Assembly: GCA_001939145.1 (NCBI GenBank)
Contig: LSRX01001560.1
Coordinates: forward strand, 15,268-79,267
Length of the DNA stretch: 64,000 nucleotides
Source: Symbiodinium microadriaticum
Lineage: Eukaryota; Sar; Dinophyceae; Suessiales; Symbiodiniaceae
Direction: 5' to 3'
Below the pieces are notes generated by a model. It did not search any database and had not been told where the DNA came from. It saw only the letters and a list, made by a program, of their open reading frames with translations. A program made the translations under genes and the position numbers. This document shows, in pieces, positions 44,901 to 51,962 of this stretch (its first letter is position 1; the number at the start of each line of letters is the position of its first letter).

Positions 44901-47196
44901 GTCTAGCCAGGTTCTCCTGAATTGCCAACGGATAAAACTATCCTGTGAACACACAGCACGATATCCGAGAGGCAGACATATTCGGACGTATCCAGACAAT
45001 TAAGTGGGTGGCGTAGAAGCTGTTCGCAGATGTCGTGATGAACCTTGGGGCATCGCTGCACAACCTGTAATAGCGCATGCCCGACCCTCTCGCCTCACCA
45101 CATGTTTCGAAGACTACGCCATATTTCTGATACACGGATGCTAACCCTCTCAGCGTTCAACGATCGGCGGAAGTCGACTGGCGTGCCCAGGCGTTTCAGG
45201 TCACGGACACCAAGAGGCGGAAAATACTGCAGCCTCACAGCTCCGGCCGCTGTACTTTGCCAACTACGCGCAGTGGTTGGGCTGGGGCCAGTATGAAGGA
45301 TCAACGAACCTTGATGCAGCAAGCACAGAGCTAGCAAGACCCCAGCACGTCTCACATGCCAACATCCTAGGCACAGCACTTCGGAATGTCTTCAGGAGAC
45401 AGACCCATGGCCTCTCACATAGGCAACACTCCATGCTGGAGCAGCTCACGCCTGCATGCAGGACCTGACAGAAACCCGTCCTTCATGATCTCGTACTGGA
45501 ATGCTGCGTCACCGCTCTTGGCAAGGATTTTCTTTGCTACACGCTTTCCACCTGCAGCGCCTTGGGGACACCGAGGCTTGCGACCAGTGCTCCAAGGAAG
45601 GCATATCAGCATCAGAGCCAGACCACTCTTCTTGTCTTTGGGTGCTGCATCAACAGAAACTTGATCTGACTCTGGGCTGGGAGGACATGAAGAGCCGTCC
45701 TGGCAATTCGCTTCATATACGAAAACAAGAAAGGCAGACTTGTGCTGGTGTTCCTCCAAGACGGCGATGACCTTGTGTTCCGAAGAGCCAGCTCGGCCAG
45801 GCCAGAAGACCGCTAACAATGCACCTGCCTTGTAGACGCAACCTCCACCCTCGATGGGCAGAACAGTCCGGACTTTGTTGCCAGCCGCCTTGAGTTCCTG
45901 CAAGATGGTCTGCAACGAAGGTATTAGCACCCAATTCGTGCAGAGTTCCGTACCGGATGCCTCGGGGCTCGGGGGTTGCATTTTCTTGACGACCTTGAAG
46001 TCTTGATCCTGGACCTGATGGCATCACGCAGCTGCCCTTAACAATGTTAAAGTAGAATGCAGAGTTGCCAGGTCATGCAAGCCTTCATGTGCACGACATA
46101 CTCTTTGACGGCCTCTGTCTCCAAGCCACTGCAGCTTGAAAGCACTGGGAGGTTGTCTTGCCTTCTTGCCCGTCGATGCTGGGGGCTTCCACTGCATGGT
46201 GACGCCATCATCATCGATCTCAATGACGTCGGGCGACGACTCCTGCGTGCACTTGGGTGGATGTAAAGAGAATTGGGGATCGGCAGAGAAAGCTCTCGAG
46301 CCTTGGGCTGCGGACGTCCGGGCGGAAAGATTGGATATGGCTTGCCATACACATCGAACCTAAGCTGGCGGCGCTTCGGTCTAGTCGTGGATATACCGAA
46401 ATGGGAAGCCAGCTCCCTCGCCAGCTTGTTGGCTGCAGCCTGCACACTCATGGACAATGAAAGAAGAGACAACAGATCCACACGGATCTCGAAAGCCTGG
46501 ATTGGCATGCCTGTACAATGGAAGCCGAAAGGGAATAAGACCTGTCAAGAGAAGGCAAGCTACAGCCGTGGGTCAGCAGCCATCTCGCTTCAGGCACCTT
46601 CTTTCCAAGCAAGCGATTGAAGTGCGCGGCAAAGATTGCCTTCCTTGGGATGCGCAGGCCCCTGGACACTTGGAAAGTTCTTGCGTGGCTTAAGCCACGC
46701 AAATGCTTGCGACCAGGAGTCGTCAAGGAGAAAGCATGGCCGATGTGTAGCAGGCCATTCCTCGTCAAACGATGCGCATCAATGCCGGAAGAGAAGGCAA
46801 GTTCTCCAGAAAGCTCAGCAATGCATCCGAGACTCATGTACGGATACGGGAAAGTACACATGAACTTCTCGCTGCTGCTGTCAGGAGCATCACATTCGAA
46901 GATCTGCCAGCATGTACGAGTCAGGCTCTCACGGAGTTGACCATGATCCGAACAAGAGTTAGTGCATCACAACATTCAGAAAGCAAGTTGCGCATGAAGC
47001 TCAGAAGACTGGAAGCGTGGCCTTCTGCTTCTCCCACTTCTTCTGCACATCAGCTTCAATCTGCTGAAGCAGGTCTCTCCTGCAAGGCACCGGGCAGCCT
47101 GCTGACTGTGACGAAACATGAACATCGCAATCCTGAGGTCTGCCCCGGCACCCAGGATCCAATCCTCGCCGTGCTCTGCTTGCCGTCGGTCGCCAT
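21276..47196 (-). CDS. LARS: Leucyl-tRNA synthetase, cytosolic (archaeal/eukaryotic) type, about 26 kb with many introns
   Basis: Charges tRNA-Leu with leucine in the cytosol. The gene was assembled from collinear minus-strand exons that match the family from end to end: the HIGH box (LLHIGHAF, 46.76-46.72 kb), HCTGMPI (46.5 kb), DFRRS|FITT...DSFIRWQF (45.2-44.9 kb), the CP1 editing domain with [15 protein letters not shown] (38.7 kb), [14 protein letters not shown] (24.8 kb), KMSKS (24,458-24,402) and a C-terminal region to 21.3 kb. The start ATG at 47,196 gives [11 protein letters not shown], joined in frame to [15 protein letters not shown]. Two introns of about 4.9 kb and 11.8 kb contain retroelements. 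Both catalytic signatures are intact and I see no clear frameshift in exons, so the gene is probably functional. Details by part are in the next entries. Confidence 0.93.
24254..25350 (-). CDS. LARS: LARS exons through the KMSKS box
   Basis: After an intron of about 11.8 kb the frame resumes with [18 protein letters not shown] (about 25.34 kb), [12 protein letters not shown] (25.13-25.08 kb), EKMRKEF (about 24.87-24.90 kb), [19 protein letters not shown] (24.81-24.76 kb), [11 protein letters not shown] (ending 24,527), [17 protein letters not shown] (24,458 to about 24,402) and [19 protein letters not shown] (24,326 to about 24,254). KMSKS is the second adenylation signature and is intact. 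The 68-bp intron 24,526-24,459 is GT-AG. Spacing and order match eukaryotic LARS throughout. Confidence 0.92.
26062..26081. other. Assembly gap (20 N)
   Basis: Twenty undetermined bases follow a C-rich stretch. The true gap length is unknown, and the exact 20 N may be a placeholder. It falls in the giant LARS intron. Confidence 0.98.
27271..27885 (-). CDS. Second 2OG-Fe(II)-oxygenase-like ORF
   Basis: 204 codons. An HxD pair lies in KVHRDMKN (His50, Asp52), followed by [15 protein letters not shown], a distal His in KVLHAGH (His112 or His115) and an Arg (Arg125) in [12 protein letters not shown]. This is the same order of iron and 2-oxoglutarate ligands as the LINE-A ORF at 2,236-3,144, though the two share little sequence outside these positions. 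It lies inside a LARS intron beside other retroelement debris. It is probably part of a mobile element, not a host gene; the substrate is unknown. The upstream codons are in broken frames. Confidence 0.5.
   Translation of the reverse strand: MNPRSSSALLNLCNSSPHFVRIVTKFIHQIAPNHKFSTFVIRQGCFGKVHRDMKNGPCPSLVVNLSKGSEGDGLWIHDIMGSHYKQHFTKHLPGTVVPLEEPFIFDARKVLHAGHVASREIAPSRVILVAFTTLHACRVEPRVTRVLLDLGFPLPGEQDLCMHNNASIRTTPARLRQLSVQEAVSLPTQERDKHDVIEVLDSQS
27882..28681 (-). pseudogene. Broken reading frames upstream of the 2OG-like ORF
   Basis: Three overlapping minus-strand ORFs in different frames look like one decayed coding region. It begins [20 protein letters not shown] at 28,681, passes through a Pro-rich stretch, and reaches an acidic, Ser-rich segment ([18 protein letters not shown]) just before the 2OG-like domain. 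No domain was recognised. The layout suggests the N-terminal part of the protein whose C terminus is the 2OG-like ORF. Confidence 0.4.
29144..30520 (-). CDS. Long intronless ORF of unknown function (458 aa)
   Basis: An uninterrupted ORF starting [16 protein letters not shown]. Residues 1-95 include a hydrophobic/Cys-containing part; about 95-170 is Lys/Glu/Thr/Pro-rich and low in complexity; about 170-370 is predicted helical, possibly coiled coil (e.g. [33 protein letters not shown]); the C terminus is Pro/Gln-rich. It lies between LINE-B and the 2OG-like ORF inside the LARS intron, on the same strand. The lack of introns and the setting suggest a structural (gag- or ORF1-like) protein of a mobile element or a retrocopy. 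I do not recognise the family. Confidence 0.55.
   Translation of the reverse strand: MDHAMPLVQPSVPAPPQAPEMVAASFSASLLCVGTSGPPDCDAGSHSLVHFAGGFCSEKLECLVEFLSREAEEPPDTAAPSGLQSEEPATGKAKSVSFTEEAKDKTATKQEADKTTQKDDGAPPKAPQPASTDAPSGTPGSEDASNTDTKQTGGADAKPKTASQHTAPTSPSVTPQSLLQEVQAVHKTLKNFAGAGTPADVSKLASEVEGLRKDCLDGASILGSQRQGHQGHGGRITALEQVVGAANAHVCTMSSNLDVASESTESYLKECLKSLATMGGAAKTFHADTQVLIAAKRDNLKHGAKTCINKATGCDYEAHQSLSKTLGDLCKQTYDLGQEPLAALHHAQGEQSTTKDNLWQIANVLSDTVEQVKVIRDYCERPVPVSVQIPAQSPPMPPPAYEPSIHGARQQLHLQTAIPMARGSNAPQVNIDMGDGRTINNSSPPLSQDSRRTVIACA
30882..32669 (-). pseudogene. LINE-B reverse transcriptase remains
   Basis: Three overlapping ORFs give the RT fingers ([13 protein letters not shown]-like, with DMRPISL), palm motif A ([12 protein letters not shown]), motif B ([17 protein letters not shown]), motif C (FAGDILLFA, one catalytic Asp lost) and a 368-codon thumb/C-terminal region ([23 protein letters not shown]). 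A linker ORF at 32,737-32,991 lies upstream. The degenerate active site and frame breaks mark it as inactive. Confidence 0.8.
33295..34063 (-). pseudogene. LINE-B endonuclease remains
   Basis: Overlapping frames contain [20 protein letters not shown] (the expected IQE-like catalytic Glu region), [20 protein letters not shown], and [12 protein letters not shown], matching the GDFN metal site of LINE AP-endonucleases but reading GFDVN. At least two frameshifts separate these pieces. Confidence 0.65.
34239..34712 (-). pseudogene. LINE-B ORF1-like protein
   Basis: 157 codons. An N-terminal coiled coil ([20 protein letters not shown]) is followed by an Arg/Ser/Pro linker and a segment [20 protein letters not shown] that resembles the RNA-recognition-like fold of LINE ORF1 proteins. 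The next ORF (34,018-34,299; [30 protein letters not shown]) continues it in another frame. Such proteins coat the element's RNA. The frame break indicates decay. Confidence 0.55.
34788..34935. repeat. About 50-bp tandem repeat with TAAGCCTCTAAGCCTCTAT core
   Basis: The core taagcctctaagcctctat recurs at about 34,788, 34,844 and 34,893, each followed by a GCCGCTT box. Degenerate GAGGCGCT units continue to about 35,065. It sits between the ORF1-like region and the 5' ORFs of LINE-B. Confidence 0.75.
35127..35797 (-). pseudogene. Broken ORFs directly after the spliced-leader relics
   Basis: The first frame, beginning inside the relics, gives [20 protein letters not shown] and an acidic stretch, stopping at 35,588. 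A second frame (35,537-35,127) gives a Lys/Arg-rich, Ala-rich sequence ([20 protein letters not shown]). Both look coding in composition but have no recognised domain. Probably the 5' ORF region of LINE-B, or a separate retrocopied transcript next to it. Confidence 0.4.
35774..35803 (-). other. Tandem dinoflagellate spliced-leader relics
   Basis: On the minus strand, 35,803-35,789 reads gccattttggctcaa, an exact 15-base match to the 3' part of the dinoflagellate spliced leader (ending GCCATTTTGGCTCAAG). 35,787-35,774 reads ccattttcgctcaa, 13 of 14 identical. The copies are 15-16 bases apart in tandem, as expected when a trans-spliced mRNA is reverse transcribed, reinserted, transcribed and trans-spliced again. 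The last leader G is A in both. Confidence 0.75.
35854..36141 (+). CDS. Possible membrane-protein fragment on the plus strand
   Basis: 95 codons with one clear hydrophobic segment ([19 protein letters not shown]) followed by a charged helix ([14 protein letters not shown]). Third positions are GC-rich, as in nearby real exons. It lies opposite in strand to LARS and just upstream of the spliced-leader relics. It could be a retrocopy fragment or chance. Confidence 0.25.
   Translation: MPVRENGEHARRDHLSQNHCDSLFVSIAGLVAMTFGMLMVTTMSFLTTVASAQASAKYNEQVQKEHKQTEHGSVMLFDNMTLEDRAGKRQTGASQ
37108..39660 (-). CDS. LARS: LARS exons: CP1 editing domain and return to the catalytic core
   Basis: In order: [20 protein letters not shown] (about 39.66-39.58 kb), [12 protein letters not shown] (39.46-39.42 kb), [16 protein letters not shown] (39.32-39.27 kb), GGQELLGKK (about 38.99 kb), [20 protein letters not shown] (38.89-38.82 kb), [20 protein letters not shown] (38.77-38.69 kb, the post-transfer editing site), [13 protein letters not shown] (38.58 kb), [14 protein letters not shown] (38.1 kb), [16 protein letters not shown] (37.70-37.66 kb), [16 protein letters not shown] (37.6-37.54 kb) and [12 protein letters not shown] (37.15-37.11 kb). 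The editing motif is intact. [10 protein letters not shown] departs from the usual TLRPETMYGQ, a Pro-to-Ala and a Tyr-to-Pro change. The 5' intron (44.60-39.66 kb) holds the gag-type element. Confidence 0.88.
39952..40065. repeat. TGTGG pentanucleotide array
   Basis: More than twenty near-perfect GTGTG/TGTGG units in a row inside the 4.9-kb LARS intron. The Cys/Val/Gly reading frames across it are artefacts. Confidence 0.95.
40507..43005 (-). mobile_element. Decayed dinoflagellate-type gag/Copia-like element in a LARS intron
   Basis: The ORF at 42,507-42,992 has the hallmarks of dinoflagellate gag proteins: [12 protein letters not shown] near the start, [18 protein letters not shown], and [20 protein letters not shown]. 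The next frame (42,235-42,522) continues [17 protein letters not shown] and [10 protein letters not shown]. Near 41,870-41,830 a zinc knuckle reads [14 protein letters not shown], with the final Cys replaced by Ser. Further minus-strand ORFs (41,192-41,845; 40,749-41,195, Pro-rich; 40,507-40,848) follow with frame breaks and no protease, integrase or RT motif. No LTRs were identified. It is a degraded partial copy. Confidence 0.7.
43010..44595. other. Intronic sequence without a recognised gene
   Basis: The rest of the 4.9-kb LARS intron upstream of the gag-type element. Contains a small direct repeat of atggccgatc at about 44,148-44,175 but no domain or long ORF I can support. Confidence 0.5.
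44600..46370 (-). CDS. LARS: LARS middle exons: FPPG region, an unusual insertion, then the catalytic-domain continuation
   Basis: An exon near 46.35-46.30 kb reads [13 protein letters not shown]. Then come exons not expected in LARS: 46.24-46.15 kb with [17 protein letters not shown] joined to [10 protein letters not shown], resembling the first half of a fibronectin-III fold, and 45.98-45.70 kb with [13 protein letters not shown] and [19 protein letters not shown], not recognised. Standard LARS sequence resumes with [17 protein letters not shown] (about 45.54-45.47 kb), [14 protein letters not shown]...DFRRS (45,226-45,162), [11 protein letters not shown] (45,043-45,013), [10 protein letters not shown] (from 44,942) and [17 protein letters not shown] (44,650-44,600). 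The introns 45,161-45,044 (GT) and 45,012-44,943 (GC) restore the family sequence exactly. Confidence 0.8.
46397..47196 (-). CDS. LARS: LARS N-terminal exons with the HIGH box
   Basis: Exon 1 is 47,196-47,165 ([11 protein letters not shown]). Exon 2 is 47,079-47,022 ([19 protein letters not shown]). Exon 3, near 46,900-46,845, reads [12 protein letters not shown]. Exon 4, near 46,760-46,722, reads [13 protein letters not shown] with the adenylation HIGH motif. Exon 5 is 46,639-46,598 ([14 protein letters not shown]), exon 6 is 46,541-46,497 ([15 protein letters not shown]), and exon 7 is 46,440-46,397 ([14 protein letters not shown]). Introns here are tiny: 85 bp with a GA donor after exon 1, and two of 56 bp (GT and GC donors). 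The exon 3/4 join is the only one here I could not place precisely. Confidence 0.92.
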
Positions 47197-47779
47197 GGGC
47201 TTGCAAGTCCTCACAGAGGCTTTGGTATCAGATTCGCGCTTGCAAGGTCCAGCTTCTCCTCGCCGGTGCTGTACACCGCACGCGTGAGATAGACAACCTC
47301 TGATCTACGAGCTTGCAGATAGCAGAGCCTCGCTTCCAGTTTGAGGACTCGACACTCTGCGGCCCAGCAAAGGGACTGCTAGCATCAAGGCCCGGGGCCC
47401 TCAAAACTTCGGACCACGAGTGCGAACGGGAACAGGCTGTTCGGACCTGCTGAGGCTCTGCCCTTCTGCCAATCAGGCTGCACACTGCACCTTCTCTTTT
47501 CACGTGTTCGCGCAGACTGTGGGCGCTATCGAACCGCAGGGTGTGTCCAGCCTATCGATGGGCACACCTCTGCCACGAGTTTTGCTCAGACATGTACCAA
47601 CAACTAGGATGCATTGACAGCCACACCCATTAAAGGCCCGTCTTGGGCCCGTAAACATTTCTGTTTCCGGGAGCAGTGCCAGTTTTTTCAATACCCATAG
47701 TTGTATTCCTTAGGTCTGAATCGGGCAGCATTGTTCCGTGATGCACACACGAGAAGTCGACATTGTTCTTGCAGACAAT

Positions 47780-49602
47780 GCTCTGCACGGTTGTGCATCA
47801 CGAGGCGCCCGTCGACAAAGTAGAAGCCTCAGAAGAGGTACATGAAGCTTGTGGGGGAAGGAGGTTTGGCAAGCGATTCTAGCACGCAAGCTCACTCCCT
47901 TCTTCCAGACAAGTACTAGCCTCTCCTCCCTCTGGTCCGCTGAGGTGCTATCAGATCGAACTTCCCAAGGGCTGCTGATCAGTGCTTCCTGCAAACAGAC
48001 ACAAACAAAGACACTGAACTCTGCTTCCACGCAGTCCCGGCACCTTCCACTCGTCGCTGAGCTCCGGTTTGGTATAAATCATCTCCCAAGTATTCCTGTC
48101 CAGCAAGAGCGCTGAAAAAGAGTGATTGTGTTGACGCGAAGGCCAGCATCCTGGTGTTCGGGATTACGAAGGGCATGGTGAAGTCATAGCCTTGAAAGCT
48201 GCCCACTAGGTGCCTACCCTGGAATGTCCCAGTAGTGAATCGGCTCCCGTAAATTGCCGTTTTGGAGCTAGTAATCAATTGATCGCGAAAATAATGTCGC
48301 TCGATCATTCGGAAGTTTTGCACCTCATAGTCACCTTAGGGTCTGCTGGCCACATGTAAGCAGCGAGGAAGAAACCAGGTGCAGACAGGCGACCATTGGT
48401 GAACTCAAGAGTTGTACCAATGGTTTGGATATCGAGGAACCTTACCGACTTGGTGGTCCTCTACTGCTGCACCGAACCACGGCGAGTGTCTTGTGCCATT
48501 TGCTCCAAGCATCTGGGGACCGAAATGGTAGCGGATAAATCGGCCGGTGTTCTGCACACGGTGGGGGCAACAAGCAACAATGCAAGCTAGAGCAGAGTGT
48601 GCCTCACTAAGCTCTGGTGGAATCGGAGACGGACGGTCACCAGCACCAAGATCAAAAAGCACCTCACAACTCCTCTAGCAAGTGGCATCGGTGCTTGCGA
48701 GGATTGGTGCCGATCGAGGCAGTGACCCCTTCGTTGCCCTCGTCCAACGACCGGATCCTGAAATCAACCTTGACACGATGACGAACAAACCCGCGCATGT
48801 GTGCTTCTAGATATCCTGAAATACTTCAAGGAGGGGCATGTTTTGGGAGTTGAATTTGCTAAGGGAAAGAAAGGTTTAAAAGTCTGTCTGCAGCAAGCTT
48901 CCCGCTGCAGATTGAGTTCTGGAGGACACGTCCAAAGCGCGTCTTCCCAGTCTATGAAAGGCACATTTCCGGCATGGTAGTGACTGGTAGTGACCCCCAG
49001 TGTGGCCGAGTTACAAACTGAAGGTTGTAGATGTTGTGCTCCCTTAGCGCCGATCGCCGAGCTCTTGGAACTAGACGCCTGAACTGCAGCTACCGAGTCT
49101 AGTGAGTCTAGCCCGTATAAGTGCCAAGGCTCAAATCACATAGGTAGCTTTCTGTCGGAGCAGTCAGCAGGTTCACGTACTCTGGCGTCACCTCGTACAT
49201 CCTCCGTCCACAGGGCGGCCGGGGCGGGGCGGGCGGGGCGCTTGCCCCCCTGTTTTGGGGCCCCGGGCTCGCCGGGCTCGCCGTGCGTCTCGGCCTCCGC
49301 CTCCTCTTCGCGCCATTCGCTGGGTTCGAGGTCGACCTGCACACTTTGCCGCCATTCGCAAGCCAAGGCCTTGCTCTTCTGCTGTTCTCCGAGTGGCCAT
49401 AGCCATGTCCACCGCCTAGTGGCTTATCATCAAGCTGTACAGCACCGATGCACAAAAGCTGCTGCCCAGTCTCCGCGACAAGGAGCACAGCGGGGGCTCC
49501 GGCTTTTTGCAGGAACACGGCTGCGGTTAAATAGCTCCAATGACGAGTGCAAGTCTGCTGGTGTGCGTGCACGGACCATGTGACTTTCAAAATGGGGAGC
49601 AA
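47780..49602 (-). CDS. UNC119: UNC119-like myristoyl-lipid-binding trafficking chaperone (multi-exon)
   Basis: Minus-strand exons match UNC119 in order: VTPEYVNLLTAPTESYLC (49.19-49.14 kb), EHNIYNLQF (49.04-49.01 kb), VDFRIRSLDEGNEG (48.77-48.73 kb), NTGRFIRYHFGPQML (48.55-48.50 kb), GTTLEFTNG (48.43-48.40 kb), VQNFRMIERHYFRDQLI (48,323 to about 48,273), SFQGYDFTMPFVIPNTR (48.20-48.15 kb), EALISSPWEVRSDS (47.99-47.95 kb) and FVDGRLVMHNRAEH (47.83-47.78 kb). UNC119 binds N-myristoylated proteins in a beta-sandwich and delivers them to cilia and membranes. The N-terminal exon lies in an ORF opening at 49,602 with an Arg/Pro-rich part; the true start is not resolved. It ends about 0.6 kb before LARS, same strand. 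Confidence 0.88.
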
Positions 49603-50109
49603 CTACGACCAACATCCCCCCCTTTGTCATGAATATGCGTTGCGGGTCTCGTCAGCAGCTGTCTCTCCAACCGCCTCATGGGACTTGCGCCCTGCATCCC
49701 GACAAGGCAGAGTTGTTGCCACCTCGGCACAGAGGGCGCGACCAGGCTGACGTTCGTTGCTTTAAGCGTTCAGGTGTGCAAGCCGGTCGGCATCACCATT
49801 CTCGAGTTTTGCTTTGCATCTCTGGAGCTCAGGCATTGGCAAGTTGCAGCCAGAAATGATCCATCAGTGATCTATGAGTGTATGTGTATAACTGTATAAC
49901 TCATTCCTTCGAGTAGTCCTTTCATGTTGATATAGTAGGTAGTTGACTGGCTGTAGCAAAGGCTTCAACCTTGCGACACTTCCCTGCAAGAGTTATTTTA
50001 CATTAATTAGGAATCAGCCGGCAGTCCGTTTCGCTGCTCAGTCAGCACCAGACCCGGCTCCGAACGCCCTCGTTGAAAGCTCCATGGGCACCAAGTTGCC
50101 TGCGCACCT

Positions 50110-51420
50110 TCAGCCGAAGGGCCTCTGTGGAAGCACCAATCGTGGTGTAAGCATTTGTGGAGGCGTGAAGCAGGGTCCCGCAACATACCCGTTCGCAGGA
50201 GAGCATCCATATGCATCGACTTCGCGAACCATAGCTGCTGGCACAAGTTGTGGCTGGAGCATACCTGGCATGTGCCGAACCCTTGGGGGTGTGGTGTCTT
50301 GTGGATGTGCCAAATATGCTGCTCCACAGACTGCAGGTGTCCGTCCTGGTGCGGCAGTCGCCGAAAGAGAACGGCGTGTGCTGCCAGGATCTTCGAGCTC
50401 CCTGGCTGTTGGCCCTGAACCCGCCGGACCACATCTGATGAGCCGGGAATCAGGCATCGCCGAGGAGCCGCGCGTGGAGCAGCTGTCAGGTGGCGGTTCC
50501 GCTCGGCTGACACAGGGTCCCGTGGAAGGAGTTGGAGGCATTCGGGGCACGGCATTCATGGTGCTCTTGTCCGGGGGCGTGGCGGAGAGCCGGTGCTGCG
50601 GGATGGCCGCTGATAAGTAAAGCGGAGCCGATCCACGTGCGGAGAGACCCGAGCAAGACGAGGGCGCTGGACTCGGAGGCACATGACCCAGACCCTTGAT
50701 GTGTCTTTCCAAGGCTTTCGCTCGGGACTCCCACGATTGGCCAAAAGACGTCGCTTGCTGTAGGCGCTTCGTCAGGACATCTACCTCATCTTTGATGCGA
50801 ATCTCAAGCCGTGAGATCCGATCCTCGAGCAGACTCATGTCACCGCTTCGCACCATGTCATCCTCCCCTGGTTTTACGATTCTGTAATTCATGCGTTTGG
50901 AGCCATCCAACGCAGCCTCACATGCTTGCAGCCGCTGGTCCATGGAGTGCAGGAAGGAGGGTGGACGAGCGTCCCCGGCTCGGCAGGCATCCGCTGAGAC
51001 CGGCTCCGCCACGGAGATGCTGACAGAACGCCGTGGGCTTGCAGACAGTGCCCGGGATTCGGCCCGTCCACGAATATCACGTATCTCAGCCGACACGCTC
51101 TTGGCCCCCTCGCCTTCCTTGAAGTCTAAGGCACGGCTTATCGGCAGTCCCCGCGAGCCACTGCCACTGCCACCTGCCTTCAGCAACCTGAGATGCCGAA
51201 GCGCAACAGGGATTGGCCGCGAACTGCCGTCGAAAAGCACATCGCAATTGAGGGCCTCCTTGTCGACCTGCAGCACTCGACCTTGATCTCCTGCACCGAA
51301 CGACGGAAAGTGCCGACCGTTCAAGACTACCACACGGCTCCCTTCGTCGATGCCCTCCCCAGGCTTGCTTTCTGAGTCGTCAGAACGATCCCGCATTGTG
51401 CGGCGGGACAAGAGGACCAT
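50110..51420 (-). CDS. Intronless 436-aa protein with KOW-like N terminus and coiled coil
   Basis: Residues about 28-80 (GSRVVVLNGRHFPSFGAGDQ, then GRVLQVDKEAL) form a small beta-rich module like KOW/SH3-type domains that bind RNA or protein. Residues about 175-245 form a coiled coil (LLEDRISRLEIRIKDEVDVL). The C-terminal half is Pro/Ser/Gly-rich and disordered. Starts MVLLSRRTMRD at 51,420; a second Met at codon 9 is possible. Composition is GC-rich like other coding regions here. Function unknown. Confidence 0.7.
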   Translation of the reverse strand: MVLLSRRTMRDRSDDSESKPGEGIDEGSRVVVLNGRHFPSFGAGDQGRVLQVDKEALNCDVLFDGSSRPIPVALRHLRLLKAGGSGSGSRGLPISRALDFKEGEGAKSVSAEIRDIRGRAESRALSASPRRSVSISVAEPVSADACRAGDARPPSFLHSMDQRLQACEAALDGSKRMNYRIVKPGEDDMVRSGDMSLLEDRISRLEIRIKDEVDVLTKRLQQATSFGQSWESRAKALERHIKGLGHVPPSPAPSSCSGLSARGSAPLYLSAAIPQHRLSATPPDKSTMNAVPRMPPTPSTGPCVSRAEPPPDSCSTRGSSAMPDSRLIRCGPAGSGPTARELEDPGSTRRSLSATAAPGRTPAVCGAAYLAHPQDTTPPRVRHMPGMLQPQLVPAAMVREVDAYGCSPANGYVAGPCFTPPQMLTPRLVLPQRPFG

Positions 51421-51962
51421 GCCCTAGCACATGACTTGAAATCAATGTTGGGACCTGTGAAAACTTGCCACCAGGTAGTGTTGTTGAACAGTTCGTTTGC
51501 AGAGAAACATGAACAACAAATATCTGACGGGCCTCTTAGCTGAAGCGATATGCGCATACTAACATTGTGTCGAATCGCCACATGCTGTCCTAATGGACTA
51601 CATACCGACCGAATGCCTGCACACATGTCCGACAATCTACAACCGCTTTTCTGACATGGCATCTGCTGGGCATATCAGAAACGCATTGTGCAGGCCGCTG
51701 GCTGAGCGATGCTTCGCACGAGCACACAAGAGTTTGCATGTTGTGCCAGGTGGCCGGTGCCAAGAGTACCCAGAGGGCATACCTCAAAACAGGGACAAAT
51801 TCGCCTTGCGGCACACTGTAAGGAGCCTTAAGTAGCCTTGTGTTGCAGCTGCGTCACAGAGCGACAATGATCCATTCAGCGACGCTTTCCAAGGACAAAC
51901 ACCAACCTTTTTTGGAGTAGGTCAGTTGACGCAAGCCACTGCAGCGCACGTTGAAACTGCTT

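Noticed and set aside
49188-49412. Gly/Arg/Ala-rich alternative frames in the UNC119 5' region
   Set aside because: The GC-rich stretch opens all frames; only one leads into the UNC119 motif VTPEYVNLL.
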